From: Aeromonas encheleia
Lineage (GTDB): Bacteria; Pseudomonadota; Gammaproteobacteria; Enterobacterales; Aeromonadaceae
Length of the DNA stretch: 64,000 nucleotides
Direction of reading: 5' to 3'
Assembly (NCBI RefSeq): GCF_900637545.1
Contig: NZ_LR134376.1
Coordinates: 3,780,001-3,844,000, forward strand
Position numbers and translations under genes: made by a program. The notes under the pieces were generated by a model that saw only the letters and a list, made by a program, of their open reading frames with translations, was not told the DNA's origin and did not search any database. Shown here piece after piece: positions 63,027 to 64,000 of the stretch. The stretch's first letter is position 1. Each line of letters opens with the position of its first letter.

Positions 63027-64000
63027 TCAAGCCCCACTCTCATTTCTTTTCTCAATCTGCACCTCTCTGATCAGCATCATCAGCTCCTGCCTCTCCTCAG
63101 AGCTTAGCCCCTCCTGCGCCACCTTGGCCTGCAACTCTTCGATCCGTTGCTTCAGAAACTGGTTGATGAAACCGACGAAGGTATCCTGCAGTTCACCCAG
63201 GATATCCGGCTCCTGATCCAGCCTGATCTCTTCAAACAGGTCGTGCATCGCCAGCTGGGCCAGGATCTCTCCCTCCTTGGTGCCGCGCCAGTGCTCCAGC
63301 AAGATGCCGGTGGTGACAGCCGGCTGAGACAGGATCTGCTGATGCAGTTGCAACAGGAACTTGATGCCCTGCACCCGCAGCCCGGCCAGCTCCGGCATGG
63401 GTGGCAACTCGGCCGTGACCGACGGGTACTGGATCATCAGCGCCAGTGCTCGGCGCAGCGGTGTCAACTTGGCGGCCTTGGGTTTGTTGACCTCCCCCTT
63501 GGGCTGGCTATTGCGGGCAAACAACTCGGCGATCCGCTGCTTGTTCTCACCCCAGCGCATCATGCTGGAGAGCCGGGTGATCAGCCCCTCCCGGGTGAAG
63601 CCTTCCGGCACCCGGCGGATCAGCTCGGCCGCCTTGTTGGCCACCTCGAACTTGCCCGCCTCACCGGAGAGGGCCGCATCCCGTCCGAGGCGCTCGAACA
63701 TGAAATCGGCGAAGGGCTGAGCCTCGTCCAGCAGGGCCTCGAAACCCTCCTTACCGATCTGGCGCACCAGCGAGTCCGGATCCTCTCCATCCGGCAGGAA
63801 CACGAACTTGAGTTCGCGCCCGTCCTGCAGATGGGAGAGGGCATTATCCAGTGCCCGCCAGGCCGCCTCACGACCGGCTTTGTCACCGTCGTAGCAGCAA
63901 ACCACCTCGGCCGTGGTACGAAACAGGGTGTGGATATGGTCGCTGGTAGTGGCGGTGCCCAGCGCGGCCACCGCATAGTCGATGTCGTACTGACCGAGCG
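63027..64000 (-). CDS. dnaG: DNA primase, 3' part only
   Basis: The - strand frame is open to the right edge and continues outside. It begins, at the edge, with LGQYDIDYAVAALGTATTSDH and shows the TOPRIM residues CYDGDKAGREAAWRAL and PDGEDPDSLV. The last 150 residues are the helicase-binding domain. About 324 residues are present; the zinc and N-terminal polymerase parts are missing. The first ATG-like codon in view is not the real start. 222 bp separate it from rpoD. Confidence 0.97.
   Translation of the reverse strand, partial: LGQYDIDYAVAALGTATTSDHIHTLFRTTAEVVCCYDGDKAGREAAWRALDNALSHLQDGRELKFVFLPDGEDPDSLVRQIGKEGFEALLDEAQPFADFMFERLGRDAALSGEAGKFEVANKAAELIRRVPEGFTREGLITRLSSMMRWGENKQRIAELFARNSQPKGEVNKPKAAKLTPLRRALALMIQYPSVTAELPPMPELAGLRVQGIKFLLQLHQQILSQPAVTTGILLEHWRGTKEGEILAQLAMHDLFEEIRLDQEPDILGELQDTFVGFINQFLKQRIEELQAKVAQEGLSSEERQELMMLIREVQIEKRNESGA

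Overview
The window looks like a chromosomal segment of an Aeromonas-type gammaproteobacterium. It is GC-rich and almost every backbone gene has its closest recognisable relatives in enterics and vibrios. Several blocks keep the E. coli order: hemL/clcA; mrcB-hrpB-thpR-sfsA-dksA-gluQ-pcnB-folK-panB-panC; yadGH/hpt; rdgB-hemW; purH-purD; tRNA-Ile2/rpoD/dnaG. Others are vibrio-like: hpt beside a LuxR/HapR/LitR-type quorum-sensing regulator, and a Zrg-type zinc locus close to cysDN. The species cannot be fixed from the sequence alone; Aeromonas is an inference.

Layout. 1-8.5 kb: partial clcA, hemL, unnamed membrane proteins, a TauE/SafE exporter, a PAP2 phosphatase, a DUF2937 protein, a LysR regulator divergent from the SMR pair mdtJI, and a VOC protein. 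A possible small RNA lies at 4.7 kb. 8.6-20.9 kb: cell wall (mrcB), RNA enzymes (hrpB, thpR, pcnB, gluQ), sfsA, dksA, folate and pantothenate synthesis (folK, panB, panC). pcnB appears to start at an AUU codon. 21-26.9 kb: yadGH, hpt, litR-like, ubiX, mpl, ppa. 26.9-33.8 kb: two secreted unknowns, then ytfJ and a Zrg-type zinc-uptake cluster with a Zur-like palindrome at its head.

34-37.5 kb is the main accessory region: an AT-richer stretch of small cassettes with three clear attC recombination sites and one eroded one, and no integrase in the window. One attC resembles the Vibrio cholerae repeat; the other two form a different family. The cassettes carry a secreted unknown, a secreted alpha/beta hydrolase, an NTF2/SnoaL-like protein, a nucleotidyltransferase-domain protein and a broken ester-cyclase-like gene.

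37.7-44.1 kb: assimilatory sulfate activation and siroheme synthesis (cysG, cysD, cysN, SLC13 permease, cysC, all leftward). 44.3-52.2 kb: qmcA/nfeD, a lipoprotein, ydgJ, an MFS exporter, rdgB, hemW, arfA, a RibD-C protein and zntR. 52.6-60.6 kb: purH, purD, a cytochrome b562/b561 pair, a large secreted multi-module alpha-amylase and a TPR protein. 60.7-64 kb: tRNA-Ile2(CAU), rpoD and the 3' part of dnaG.

The points most worth following are the integrase-less attC array; two short, well-placed ORFs that copy the start of the gene they precede (panB and cysC); the AUU start of pcnB; a possible three-hairpin sRNA; a 104-bp tandem duplication at the end of the zinc-transport permease gene; and a hairpin sitting exactly at the end of arfA. 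All calls are by reading; no database search was run.
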